From MnTg04 sp964568075 (lineage in GTDB: Bacteria > Pseudomonadota > Gammaproteobacteria > Steroidobacterales > MnTg04), in assembly GCA_964568075.1 (NCBI GenBank), contig CAZMOM010000001.1, forward strand, positions 1 through 64,000: DNA of 64,000 nt, written 5' to 3'. Positions 44,440-52,781 of the stretch are shown here, one piece after another (the first letter of the stretch is position 1; every line of letters starts with the position of its first letter). A program made the translations under genes and the position numbers. The notes under the pieces are model-generated. The model had not been told where the DNA came from and ran no database searches. It saw nothing but the letters and a program-made list of their open reading frames with translations.

Positions 44440-46194
44440 ATGGAAACAATCAATACAGATGTCGCAATTGTCGGAGCCGGTGGCGCCGGTTTGCGTGCGG
44501 CGATCGCGGTGGCGGAAGCAAACCCATCCCTGAAAGTTGCATTGATCTCGAAGGTGTATCCGATGCGCAGCCACACCGTCGCTGCCGAGGGTGGCGCGGC
44601 CGGGGTTATCAAGGACGACGACAGTTTCGACTTCCATTTTCACGATACAGTCGCAGGTGGCGATTGGCTCTGCGATCAGGACGCGGTCGATCTGTTTATT
44701 CATGAAGCTCCGCGTGAGCTGACGCGCATCGAGCACTGGGGGTGCCCGTGGAGTCGCACACCGGACGGTCACGTCGCTGTTCGCCCCTTCGGCGGCATGA
44801 AAGTCGAACGCACCTGGTATGCAGCGGACAAAACCGGCTTTCATCTATTACACACGCTGTTCCAGACCTCGCTGAAATATCCGGCGATCGAGCGCTTTGA
44901 CGAGTATTACTCGACCGATCTGGTGGTGACCGATGGCCGTTGTCACGGTGTCACCGCAATCGAAATGCGTACCGGCCAGGTGCGCCTTTTCCGGGCAAAA
45001 GCCGTCATTATTGCAACCGGTGGCGCAGGCCGGGTGTTTCCATTTACGACCAACGGTGCGATTAAGACAGGCGATGGCATGGCGATGGCTTTCCACGCCG
45101 GCGTGCCGCTGAAGGATATGGAGTTCGTGCAGTATCACCCGACCGGCCTGCCCGGCACCGGCATTCTGATCACCGAGGGTTCGCGTGGCGAGGGTGGAAT
45201 TCTCATCAACAAGGACGGCTATCGCTATCTTCAGGACTATGATCTCGGCCCGGCGGATCTGTGGCCACGTAAAAAAGCGATGGAGCTGGGTCCCCGGGAC
45301 CGGCTAAGCCAGGCTTTCTGGCATGAGCAACGCAAGGGTCGCACGATCAAAACCGACTACGGTGACGTCGTACATCTCGACCTGCGCCATCTGGGTGAGG
45401 CGAAAATCGACGAGCGCCTGCCGATGGTGCGCGAGCTAAGCCGAAGTTATGTCGGCGTCGATCCGGTGCACGAGCCCATCCCGGTCCGTCCGGTGGTGCA
45501 TTACACGATGGGCGGCATCGACACCGATATTGATACCGCGACCTGCGTTGACGGTCTGTTCGCCGCTGGGGAATGCGCCTGCGTCAGCATCAATGGCGCA
45601 AATCGACTGGGTTCCAATTCACTCACCGAACTCCTGGTATTCGGGGCCCGTGCCGGACGCGGCGCCGCCGATTTCATAATGCACGGTGATGCCGGGTTGA
45701 AAGATCGGGAGGTGCAGTCCGCAGCCATGGCCGCCGAGGATCGCGTGCTGGATCTGTTCCGCCGGACCGAAGGCTCCGAAAGCATATCAGTCCTCCGCCG
45801 CGAAATGAATGAGGCAATGGAGGCCGGCGCCGGCATTTATCGCAGCGAGGATTCTTTGCAGTCGTGTGTGGTTCAAATGCAGCAGATTCGCGAGCGCTAC
45901 GCGCATGTCGCGCTCAGCGACAAGAGCAATGTTTTCAATACCGATCTTATAGAAGCGTTGGAACTCGGCTCGATGATCGATGTAGCCAGTGCGATGGTCT
46001 GCTCGGCATTGCAGCGCAGGGAGTCCCGCGGTTCGCATCAGCGACTCGACCATCCGGACCGGGACGACTCGAAGTTTCTCAAGCATTCGCTCGCGCGTTA
46101 TTCGGCTACGGAACTGCCTGTCATCGACTATTGTGATGTCACGATAACTCGTTCGCAGCCTGCCGAGCGAGTTTATGGAGGCGAGCAGCAGTGA
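44440..46194 (+). CDS. frdA: Fumarate reductase flavoprotein subunit
   Basis: The start at 44440 (METINTDVAIVGAGGAG) follows GGAG. The 584-residue protein aligns closely with E. coli FrdA: FAD-binding GAGGAGLRA (12-20), covalent-FAD His45 in RSHTVAAEGG, FHDTVAGGDWLCDQD, EFVQYHPTGLPGTGIL, GSRGEGGILIN, the catalytic GPRDRLSQAF region, and HYTMGGIDTD and GANRLGSNSL at the end of the catalytic domain. The four-subunit layout that follows is of the QFR type, not the usual SDH. Its stop overlaps frdB (GTGA). Confidence 0.94.
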   Translation: METINTDVAIVGAGGAGLRAAIAVAEANPSLKVALISKVYPMRSHTVAAEGGAAGVIKDDDSFDFHFHDTVAGGDWLCDQDAVDLFIHEAPRELTRIEHWGCPWSRTPDGHVAVRPFGGMKVERTWYAADKTGFHLLHTLFQTSLKYPAIERFDEYYSTDLVVTDGRCHGVTAIEMRTGQVRLFRAKAVIIATGGAGRVFPFTTNGAIKTGDGMAMAFHAGVPLKDMEFVQYHPTGLPGTGILITEGSRGEGGILINKDGYRYLQDYDLGPADLWPRKKAMELGPRDRLSQAFWHEQRKGRTIKTDYGDVVHLDLRHLGEAKIDERLPMVRELSRSYVGVDPVHEPIPVRPVVHYTMGGIDTDIDTATCVDGLFAAGECACVSINGANRLGSNSLTELLVFGARAGRGAADFIMHGDAGLKDREVQSAAMAAEDRVLDLFRRTEGSESISVLRREMNEAMEAGAGIYRSEDSLQSCVVQMQQIRERYAHVALSDKSNVFNTDLIEALELGSMIDVASAMVCSALQRRESRGSHQRLDHPDRDDSKFLKHSLARYSATELPVIDYCDVTITRSQPAERVYGGEQQ

Positions 46195-46934
46195 GTGAGC
46201 GAGTCATCGAACTGGAGATATTGCGCTACGACCCGGAGCAGGACGACGCGCCGCATTTCCAGATCTACACGGTGCCGTACCGCGAAGACTGGGTGATTCT
46301 CGATGCTATTAATTACGTCAAGGACGAACTCGATCGAACGCTGAGTTATCGCTGGTCGTGTCATATGGCGGTGTGCGGCAGTTGCGGCATGGTCGTAAAC
46401 GGAGAGCCCGCGCTTGCCTGCCATACTTTCCTGCGCGACTGCCCAAGCAGGATTCGCGTTGAGCCGCTGCAAAACTTTCCGATCGAGCGCGACCTTGTCG
46501 TTGTCATGGATGACTTCATCGACAAACTGGGCAGCGTGAAACCGTATATCGTTCCCAAGGAAGAAATGGATGTCGATGATGGTGAGTATTTGCAGACGCC
46601 GGCGGAGCTCGCCCGCTTCAAACAATACACGGCCTGCATCAACTGCCTGCTTTGTTATTCCGCGTGCCCGCAGTACGCGTTAAATGACTCGTTCATCGGA
46701 CCGGCGGCACTGGCGCTCGCCCATCGTTATAACCTCGATTCGAGGGATGTCGGCCGCAGCGTGCGCGAGGATGTCGTCGCCAGCAATCCGGGCATCTGGG
46801 AATGCAGTTTTGTCGGCGCCTGCTCGGAAGTATGCCCCAAGTCGGTTGATCCGGCAGCAGCCATTCAGCAAACGAAAATAGCGAGCGCCGGTGATTACTT
46901 CATGAAGTTTTTGATGCCCTGGAAGCGCAAATGA
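46191..46934 (+). CDS. frdB: Fumarate reductase iron-sulfur subunit
   Basis: The 247-residue protein carries the three clusters of the family. The 2Fe-2S loop is CHMAVCGSCGMVVNG with a closing Cys (about 60-80). The 4Fe-4S and 3Fe-4S motifs are CINCLLCYSACP and CSFVGACSEVCPKSVDP. It passes electrons from the rhodoquinol site to FrdA. The start is a GTG inside the frdA stop codon, and the stop overlaps frdC by four bases (ATGA). Confidence 0.95.
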   Translation: MSERVIELEILRYDPEQDDAPHFQIYTVPYREDWVILDAINYVKDELDRTLSYRWSCHMAVCGSCGMVVNGEPALACHTFLRDCPSRIRVEPLQNFPIERDLVVVMDDFIDKLGSVKPYIVPKEEMDVDDGEYLQTPAELARFKQYTACINCLLCYSACPQYALNDSFIGPAALALAHRYNLDSRDVGRSVREDVVASNPGIWECSFVGACSEVCPKSVDPAAAIQQTKIASAGDYFMKFLMPWKRK

Positions 46935-47320
46935 GCCGCCGACCCTATATTCGTAATCTATCGAAAACGGGCTGGTGGCTCAAGCAACCGCGTTATATCC
47001 GTTACCTGATGCGCGAGATGAGTGCCGCGTTTATCGGCGTCTATGTGCTCATACTGATTATCGGATTGTTTCGTCTATCACAGGGCGAGGCCGCATATGA
47101 GGCATTTCACGCGTCTGCTACAGGAGCGGCCGGACTGGCTTTCGCCGTCATCGCGATGGCCTTTGCGATTTATCACACCTATACGTGGTTCCAGGTAACG
47201 CCCAAAGCGATGCCGCTTACGTTTGGCGGTAAACGCGTTCCCGGCGCCTTTATCGTTGCCGCACACTGGCTCGGCTTCGTCGCCGTCAGCGTTGCGCTGT
47301 GGCTGCTGGTGGGGAGTTAG
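46931..47320 (+). CDS. frdC: Fumarate reductase membrane anchor subunit C
   Basis: The 129-residue protein has three membrane helices and begins RRPYIRNLSKTGWWLKQPRY, close to E. coli FrdC. The helix VIAMAFAIYHTYTWFQVTPKA includes the conserved polar residues near the quinone site. There is no heme-ligand pair typical of SDH anchors, as expected for a QFR-type enzyme. Confidence 0.92.
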   Translation: MSRRPYIRNLSKTGWWLKQPRYIRYLMREMSAAFIGVYVLILIIGLFRLSQGEAAYEAFHASATGAAGLAFAVIAMAFAIYHTYTWFQVTPKAMPLTFGGKRVPGAFIVAAHWLGFVAVSVALWLLVGS

Positions 47321-47322
47321 GC

Positions 47323-47670
47323 ATGGCTCCTTCGAATAAGCCGATCATCTGGGGCCTATTCGCCGCCGGTGGCACAGTGGCCGCATTCCTTGTGCCGGCA
47401 CTGATCCTGATTACCTGTCTGGGCGTGCCGCTTGGGTTACTACCGGCCGATGCATTGTCTTACCGACACTTGCTTGATTTGTTGCAGCATCCGCTGAGCA
47501 GGCTCGTCACTTTTGCGGTGCTATTTCTAGTCGTCTGGCACGCTGCCCATCGCACGCGTATCACTGCGCATGATCTTGGCATTCGAAACGATCCGCTGGT
47601 CGCGTTCGTCTGCTATGGCATCGCCGCGGCGGGAACGCTGTTGATGCTAATCACCCTGATTGGAATCTAA
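47323..47670 (+). CDS. frdD: Fumarate reductase membrane anchor subunit D
   Basis: The start at 47323 (MAPSNKPIIWGLFAAGGTVA) is two bases after the frdC stop. The 115-residue protein has three membrane helices with the FrdD features KPIIWGLFAAGG, ALILIT and WHAAHRTRITAHDLGI. It completes the frdABCD set. Together with RquA it predicts anaerobic rhodoquinol:fumarate respiration. Confidence 0.92.
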   Translation: MAPSNKPIIWGLFAAGGTVAAFLVPALILITCLGVPLGLLPADALSYRHLLDLLQHPLSRLVTFAVLFLVVWHAAHRTRITAHDLGIRNDPLVAFVCYGIAAAGTLLMLITLIGI

Positions 47671-47685
47671 CGGGGGAGAGCCCCA

Positions 47686-47760
47686 GGCACTGCGATTGTT
47701 TCCTCGTTGGACGATATACCAAGAAATTCCGGCAATCGCAAGGTGCGCACATCGCAGCAT
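47686..47760 (-). pseudogene. Remnant of a REP-associated (Y1) transposase
   Basis: An ATG at 47760 opens about 25 codons (MLRCAHLAIAGISWYIVQRG NNRSA) that match the standard start of RAYT-type transposases (P-R-x-ARLAVAGxPxHVIQRGNNR). The rest of the gene is missing; the frame runs into the intergenic region after frdD. It is a 5' fragment. Confidence 0.7.
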
Positions 47761-47815
47761 CTTGGCATTCGTTACCAGTTCGACTTGCCGCTGCGTTATA
47801 CGCACCCAATCCCAA

Positions 47816-48049
47816 TCAACTTGCTTCTGTTGAGCGATTGGTGGTGACTTGGGTGTTCGCCGCGCTCGAGTCAGGAATTGAGCCTTCGGGTCCTCGGTAA
47901 ACACGGTTCCAGTTGCTAAATTCGTTAAACAGCAGCAATTTCCCCTCTAGATCTCGAGTACTCCAGACAGGTACTTGATCGAGAAATTCCCACCGGACCG
48001 TGACAGGATGCAACAAAGGTCCGTATGGCACAGTGTTCACCTTCATCAC
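47816..48049 (-). pseudogene. Remnant of a DDE transposase / integrase core
   Basis: A minus-strand frame reads LHPVTVRWEFLDQVPVWSTR DLEGKLLLFNEFSNWNRVYRG. This resembles the C-terminal end of rve-type transposases (VPVWSTRDLERKLEEFRTYYN-like). Catalytic regions are absent, and it has no start of its own. With the RAYT fragment it fills the 527-base gap between frdD and the aldo/keto reductase gene. Confidence 0.6.
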
Positions 48050-48197
48050 CTCGAGAATCCGGAGACTGGCATTCCATTGGTGAGTGGATTCGTGTCTTTC
48101 ATGGAGTCAGTCCGCCGGGTCTGGACTGAACGTAACTTGACAGTATCAGCCAGGTACCTGCAGGGTAGCAGTACCACGGTTTATAGAGCCTGTCCGC

Positions 48198-49214
48198 ATG
48201 TTAAATGAATCGTTTTACCGACCTCTCGGTCGCACGGGCCTTAAAGTTTCGCCGATCTCCCTGGGCACCGACAACTTCGCTAACCCGACTTCGGAAGAGG
48301 AGTCTGTCGACATTATCAACTGTGCCATTGACAATGGTATCAATCTGATCGACACGGCCGATAATTATGCCGCCGGCGAAAGCGAAAAAATAATTGGGCG
48401 GGCTCTCAAAGCCAATGGGCGACGTGATGATGTTATTTTGACAACCAAAGTGTATTACCCGGTCGGCAACAAAGGCATCAACGACCGTGCCAACTCTCGC
48501 AAACACATCATTAAGGCTTGCGAAGATTCTCTTCGACGCCTGCAAACCGACTACATCGACATCTATCAAACCCATCGTGTCTGCATGGAAACAGAGTTAG
48601 AAGAAACTCTGGGCGCACTCACTGATCTCCAACAGCAAGGCAAAATCAGATACTGTGGCTCCACCACTTCCCCCTCTTGGAAAGTTGTACAATCGGCGTT
48701 ACTGGCTGAATTCAAAAACCTCACTCGCATGGTTTCCGAGCAACTGCCCTACAACCTCCTCGACAGAAGAGTGGAAAATGAAATACTTCCAGCTTGTGAG
48801 TGGGCCGGAGTGGCTGTTCTTGTTTGGTCGCCTTTGGCTATGGGCATTCTTGCCGGAGGTTACGATAACGACGACCCCGAAAGTTTTAACACAGCCCGAT
48901 ATCAGCGTGGTGGTATCTACTCTGAACGTATCACTCCTAAAGCGGTAGATGCTGGAAAACGATTTGCGCAACTCGCGAGACAATTTGATATTCCTGCCGC
49001 CCGCCTCGCTGTGTTGTGGGTCAAAGACCAACCCCATGTAACAGCCCCTCTCGCCGGCCCAAGAACCCTGGACCAACTTAAAGACCTTCTTCCGGTAATG
49101 GAAATGAGTTTGAGCGATGAGATTCGCCAAGCCTGCGACGACCTCGTCCCGCCAGGAAGCGCTGTGGCCGACTTTCTCAACTCAGCCGCCTGGTCAAAAC
49201 AAAAACTGATCTAA
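48198..49214 (+). CDS. Aldo/keto reductase
   Basis: The 338-residue TIM-barrel NADPH-dependent oxidoreductase starts with RPLGRTGLKVSPISLGTDNF. Catalytic residues are present: Asp and Tyr in LIDTADNYAAGESE (about 50-56), Lys in ILTTKVYYP (about 85), and His in YQTHRVCM (about 120). It is of the voltage-channel beta/YajO type. Its base composition is lower in GC than the frd operon and it follows two transposase remnants, so it may have arrived by transfer. It is convergent with the FAD oxidoreductase gene. Confidence 0.9.
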   Translation: MLNESFYRPLGRTGLKVSPISLGTDNFANPTSEEESVDIINCAIDNGINLIDTADNYAAGESEKIIGRALKANGRRDDVILTTKVYYPVGNKGINDRANSRKHIIKACEDSLRRLQTDYIDIYQTHRVCMETELEETLGALTDLQQQGKIRYCGSTTSPSWKVVQSALLAEFKNLTRMVSEQLPYNLLDRRVENEILPACEWAGVAVLVWSPLAMGILAGGYDNDDPESFNTARYQRGGIYSERITPKAVDAGKRFAQLARQFDIPAARLAVLWVKDQPHVTAPLAGPRTLDQLKDLLPVMEMSLSDEIRQACDDLVPPGSAVADFLNSAAWSKQKLI

Positions 49215-49226
49215 GGAAGCTCTGAT

Positions 49227-50612
49227 CTAAAGAATTCCTTTGGATGGGGAATTTATAATCTCATTCATCAATTTTTCGTCGTCGTATCTTGCCAGGCTCA
49301 GTTGATTGGCGTAATCGGGCAATTCACCATCCGCTATCCAGGCCGCACAAATTTCGCCGGCGGCACAGGCCGCCATGCAACCGTAACCGGATAGGGCGCC
49401 GGTAACATACGCCCCATCGACACCGAGCGGACCAACCAGCGGCCAATTCTCGTCTGTCATCGGGTAGTAGCCCCCATAATGCGACCAGCGGCTTGGAAAT
49501 GACTCAATGTATCGCTTCAGTGAGGGATTGAGTCTCGCGGTAGCCCGCAGAATGAGTTCGGGAAACTGTGGGTTAAAATGCGGATCATTTGCCAATTCCT
49601 GCTGTGGCTCGCTTGATTCTCTATTAAATGCCCAACCAAGCTTCACCCAGGTTCCCTTTTCACCGCCTTCCGGTCGGCAGTGTGCGCCGCCGAGGATCGG
49701 TTTGATCACCCAATCGAAGTTCGGATCATCGGCAAGCAGGTCTCGTTCTTCAGCGGTCCAGTCCAGTTCCTGATCGTCCAGATCGAGCGAAAACGGTAGC
49801 TGTCTGGATATTGCGCCGTACTGATCATCAAATGCTAATTTCTGCTGAAACAAGTTCTTGAGCGGCAGATCGACCCCGATCATTGCTGCGATTTCTTTCG
49901 CGAAGGGCCCAGCAGCGTTTACAATCACATCGGCATTAATTCGTTCGATGCCATCGGGTCCTGCAACTTCAAGCGCAAATCTCTGCTGTCGTTCAATACT
50001 TCTCAGATGAGCGGACAGTCGTTTACCACCAGACTGCTTGATGCGTTGTAACATATACTGACCCATGTGCTGGCCATCGATGTCGCCCGCCCGGCGAATA
50101 TGTAACACATTGGCTACTTCAGTGCTGAACGAAGGAAACGTCCGTCGAATTAGATCCTGGTTGGACAAGACATCAACACCGTTGGGCGCTGTCGTCCAAT
50201 CTGAGCAAACAGGCGGCCGGTACGATTTTGATGATGGCCCGCATTGAATGCGAATCAGGTCAGATTCTGCATCTCCGTAACCGGCATGCAATTCGGCTAT
50301 TAAATCGTCGATATCTGTTCGGCGGGTCGTTAGCGCGTACCCGCGCCGCGTCATTCGCATGACATCTGGTGATTCGAGTGCAATGCGTTCCATTAGATCA
50401 GTGCTGTAGTTGATAAAGTCGACCATGATCGGATGCGGCCACCAATTGCGATAATTGTCACCCGATTGTGCGCTGGTAAAGCCCATCGGTTGCCTGCTAT
50501 CGATCAGGAGCACGGATGTCTTTTTATGTTCAGTACACAAATAGAAGGCGGTAGCAATGCCAGCGAAACCCGCACCAATCACTGCAATTTCCACGTCGCG
50601 GCTGGTTGTCAT
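49227..50612 (-). CDS. FAD-dependent oxidoreductase (DAO family)
   Basis: The ATG at 50612 is favoured because AGGGA lies six bases upstream of it; the ATG at 50618 has no room for a ribosome site. The 461-residue protein has the N-terminal FAD-binding IAVIGAGFAGIATAFYL and a C-terminal VDGAYVTGALSGYGCMAAC. It resembles amine or D-amino-acid dehydrogenases (DadA, sarcosine oxidase). The substrate is unknown. Confidence 0.87.
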   Translation of the reverse strand: MTTSRDVEIAVIGAGFAGIATAFYLCTEHKKTSVLLIDSRQPMGFTSAQSGDNYRNWWPHPIMVDFINYSTDLMERIALESPDVMRMTRRGYALTTRRTDIDDLIAELHAGYGDAESDLIRIQCGPSSKSYRPPVCSDWTTAPNGVDVLSNQDLIRRTFPSFSTEVANVLHIRRAGDIDGQHMGQYMLQRIKQSGGKRLSAHLRSIERQQRFALEVAGPDGIERINADVIVNAAGPFAKEIAAMIGVDLPLKNLFQQKLAFDDQYGAISRQLPFSLDLDDQELDWTAEERDLLADDPNFDWVIKPILGGAHCRPEGGEKGTWVKLGWAFNRESSEPQQELANDPHFNPQFPELILRATARLNPSLKRYIESFPSRWSHYGGYYPMTDENWPLVGPLGVDGAYVTGALSGYGCMAACAAGEICAAWIADGELPDYANQLSLARYDDEKLMNEIINSPSKGIL

Positions 50613-50782
50613 TGGCATTCCCTATTCACTATCAAACAGTACCATTTCGCGTGAGTAGGTTGTAAGCACCTAACCGACGATCGTGCCGGTCATAAAGTTA
50701 TTGAGTTGTTTGAACCGAATATCAAACTCGAATTTCGATAACTTAATAATTAAACGACCGGCACCAATTTCGCTTTGATCGC

Positions 50783-51748
50783 TTACCAACGCTTATCGAA
50801 GCGCCAGAGACCGGCCTGTCTGGCGGCCGCAAAGGCCCGGTCCAGTTCCCCCGCACTCGGCCGGCGGTTAATAGCGTCGTATTTGCCGCCACACGCGCCA
50901 ACGTAATGCTGGGGCCGATACTGGTCCATTATGTTGACATAGGTATCCTTCGATATTTCTTCTGCCAGCCATTTGAAAATTTTGCGTGCATCATCCACAT
51001 GGTTCGGCATCAGAAGATGGCGCACCAGCAATCCGCGCCGGGCGAGTCCGTCATCGCCGAAGCGCAGGTCCCCAACCTGGCGATGCATCTCCTCGATGGC
51101 TTCGCAGGCGCGCTCCGGATAGTCTTTTGCCTTCAGGTAGCTCCTGGAGGGCTCGTATGAGAAGAATTTGAAGTCGGGCATATAGATGTCTATTAGCCCC
51201 TCCATGAGCTTTAAAGATTGAATCGAGTCGTAGGCACTGGTGTTATAAACGATCGGTAACTTAAGACCGCGGGGCACGGCCGCTGCAATCGCTTCCATCA
51301 CCTGCGGCGCGACGTGCTCTGGTGTCACGAAATTGATGTTGTGACAGTCGCGATCCTGCAGCTTGAGCATCAGTGTCGCGATGTCTTCCGCGGCACATTC
51401 GGATCCGGCGTGCTGCTGGGAGATGTCCCAGTTCTGGCAGAACACGCAGCGCAGATTGCAAAGCCCGAAGAAGATCGTGCCCGAGCCGTTCCAGCCACGA
51501 AGACAATCCTCCTCGCCGAAGTGTGGAAAGGCGCTCGAAACAACCGCGTGCCGGCCGGTGTTACAGATGCGCGCTTCGTCGAGCAATCGGTTCACATGGC
51601 AGTTGCGTGGGCAGACGCAGCAGTCTTCCAGGTCCGCAAGCGCGGCCTCGACACGCGCAGGGAATTCCCCTTGCCGGTAAGTGGCGAGATAAACCGGCTC
51701 GAACTCCCGAATTAGAAACCTGGGTTCGACATACTGTGGGGCGCGCAT
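50783..51748 (-). CDS. Radical SAM protein (PflA-like)
   Basis: The start is the ATG at 51748 (a GTG directly before it is also possible). The 321-residue protein has the radical SAM motif C-x3-C-x2-C in LCNLRCVFCQNWDIS (about 97-104) and an upstream Cys cluster CCVCPRNCHVNR that may hold a second cluster. NFVTPEHVAPQV and PIVYNTSAYDS follow. It fits the uncharacterised pyruvate-formate-lyase-activating-like family (PflX-type). No partner glycyl-radical enzyme is adjacent. Confidence 0.87.
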   Translation of the reverse strand: MRAPQYVEPRFLIREFEPVYLATYRQGEFPARVEAALADLEDCCVCPRNCHVNRLLDEARICNTGRHAVVSSAFPHFGEEDCLRGWNGSGTIFFGLCNLRCVFCQNWDISQQHAGSECAAEDIATLMLKLQDRDCHNINFVTPEHVAPQVMEAIAAAVPRGLKLPIVYNTSAYDSIQSLKLMEGLIDIYMPDFKFFSYEPSRSYLKAKDYPERACEAIEEMHRQVGDLRFGDDGLARRGLLVRHLLMPNHVDDARKIFKWLAEEISKDTYVNIMDQYRPQHYVGACGGKYDAINRRPSAGELDRAFAAARQAGLWRFDKRW

Positions 51749-52013
51749 CACACTAATTCCAAACCAGACCCTAGTTTAATACATGACGAAGCTAAAAAGA
51801 GATCTGTAGGAGTCCGCCCCAGCGGTCGAACGTACGACGAACCTGATAGGAAACCGGGATCGGGTGAATCGGCAGTCAAAAGCGGATGTTAGCTTTGATA
51901 CCTCGTGCCTGTCATTTGTTGCTGCTGCTAAAAATTCAGCCATGTAATAACGCACTTGAAATTCGGGTCTGGTACTTGGTGAATGTAATGCAATCATCGC
52001 CTGAGGACTCGAC

Positions 52014-52571
52014 GTGCGACATATCCTGATACTGTCAGCCATCCTGTCACTACTGCCATCCATCTCTTCAATTGCTGATGAGACCATCGCGCCCGACTGG
52101 ATACTTACCGATCCTGATGGGCAAACGATTCACCTTCAGGATGAAGTAGAGACTCAAGCGACCATCCTGCTCTTCTGGGCTACCTGGTGTCCGTACTGCA
52201 AGGCGTTATTCCCGCATCTGCAGAGCATTCGCCTCGAGTACGGGGATCACGTCAAGATTCTCGCTATAAATTTCCGCGAGGATGGAGACCCTGTCGCTTT
52301 CATCAACGATGCCGGCTATGACGTAACGCTGTTGCTCGATGGCGACGAAGTCGCCGACCTATACGGCATCTATGGAACGCCGGGCGTGATATTGCTGGAT
52401 AAGGATCGCCTGATACGTTTCGACCTGCGTGAGATTCCACGCATAGAGCCACCGGATCTCGGCAAATCGGCGAGCCACAAACGCAAGGCAGCCTATCGGG
52501 CACCATACTGGGCAGCCGAAATACGCAAGAGCCTCGATACAATAATCGCCGAGCATTACGCAGGACCGTAA
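52014..52571 (+). CDS. TlpA-like periplasmic thioredoxin
   Basis: The GTG start at 52014 opens a 185-residue protein with a signal peptide (MRHILILSAILSLLPSISSI). The thioredoxin fold has the redox motif WCPYC (about 58-62) and the cis-Pro GTPGVILLD. The family reduces or oxidises periplasmic disulfides, often in cytochrome c or copper site maturation. It is a lone gene upstream of tRNA-Gly. Confidence 0.87.
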   Translation: MRHILILSAILSLLPSISSIADETIAPDWILTDPDGQTIHLQDEVETQATILLFWATWCPYCKALFPHLQSIRLEYGDHVKILAINFREDGDPVAFINDAGYDVTLLLDGDEVADLYGIYGTPGVILLDKDRLIRFDLREIPRIEPPDLGKSASHKRKAAYRAPYWAAEIRKSLDTIIAEHYAGP

Positions 52572-52614
52572 TTGCGAAGACGATACCGGCATTCGGTTAC
52601 TCGTGATCGCTTTA

Positions 52615-52688
52615 TGGAGCGGGTGATGGGAATCGAACCCACATTCTCAGCTTGGGAAGCTGATGTTCTGCCTTTGAACTACACCCGC
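52615..52688 (-). tRNA. tRNA-Gly (CCC)
   Basis: On the minus strand the acceptor stem is GCGGGTG/CACCCGC with an encoded CCA (52615-52617). The anticodon arm is TCAGC-TTCCCAA-GCTGA with anticodon CCC, and the T-loop is TTCGATT. Length is 74 bases. All stems pair. A promoter-like pair lies just upstream (52712-52740). Confidence 0.94.
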
Positions 52689-52711
52689 TTGGTGGCGTGA
52701 TTCACTACCAG

Positions 52712-52740
52712 TCTAAACTCGTCACCGGTACTGGTGACAA
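52712..52740 (-). promoter_or_regulatory. tRNA-Gly promoter with a palindrome in the spacer
   Basis: On the minus strand TTGTCA (52735-52740) and TTTAGA (52712-52717) are separated by 17 bases. The near-palindrome GTCACCGGTACTGGTGAC (52721-52738) covers the spacer and -35 box and could be an operator. Confidence 0.4.
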
Positions 52741-52781
52741 TCCCATGCCCAGTTCAAGTATAAGCCAACCTCTCGATGTTG

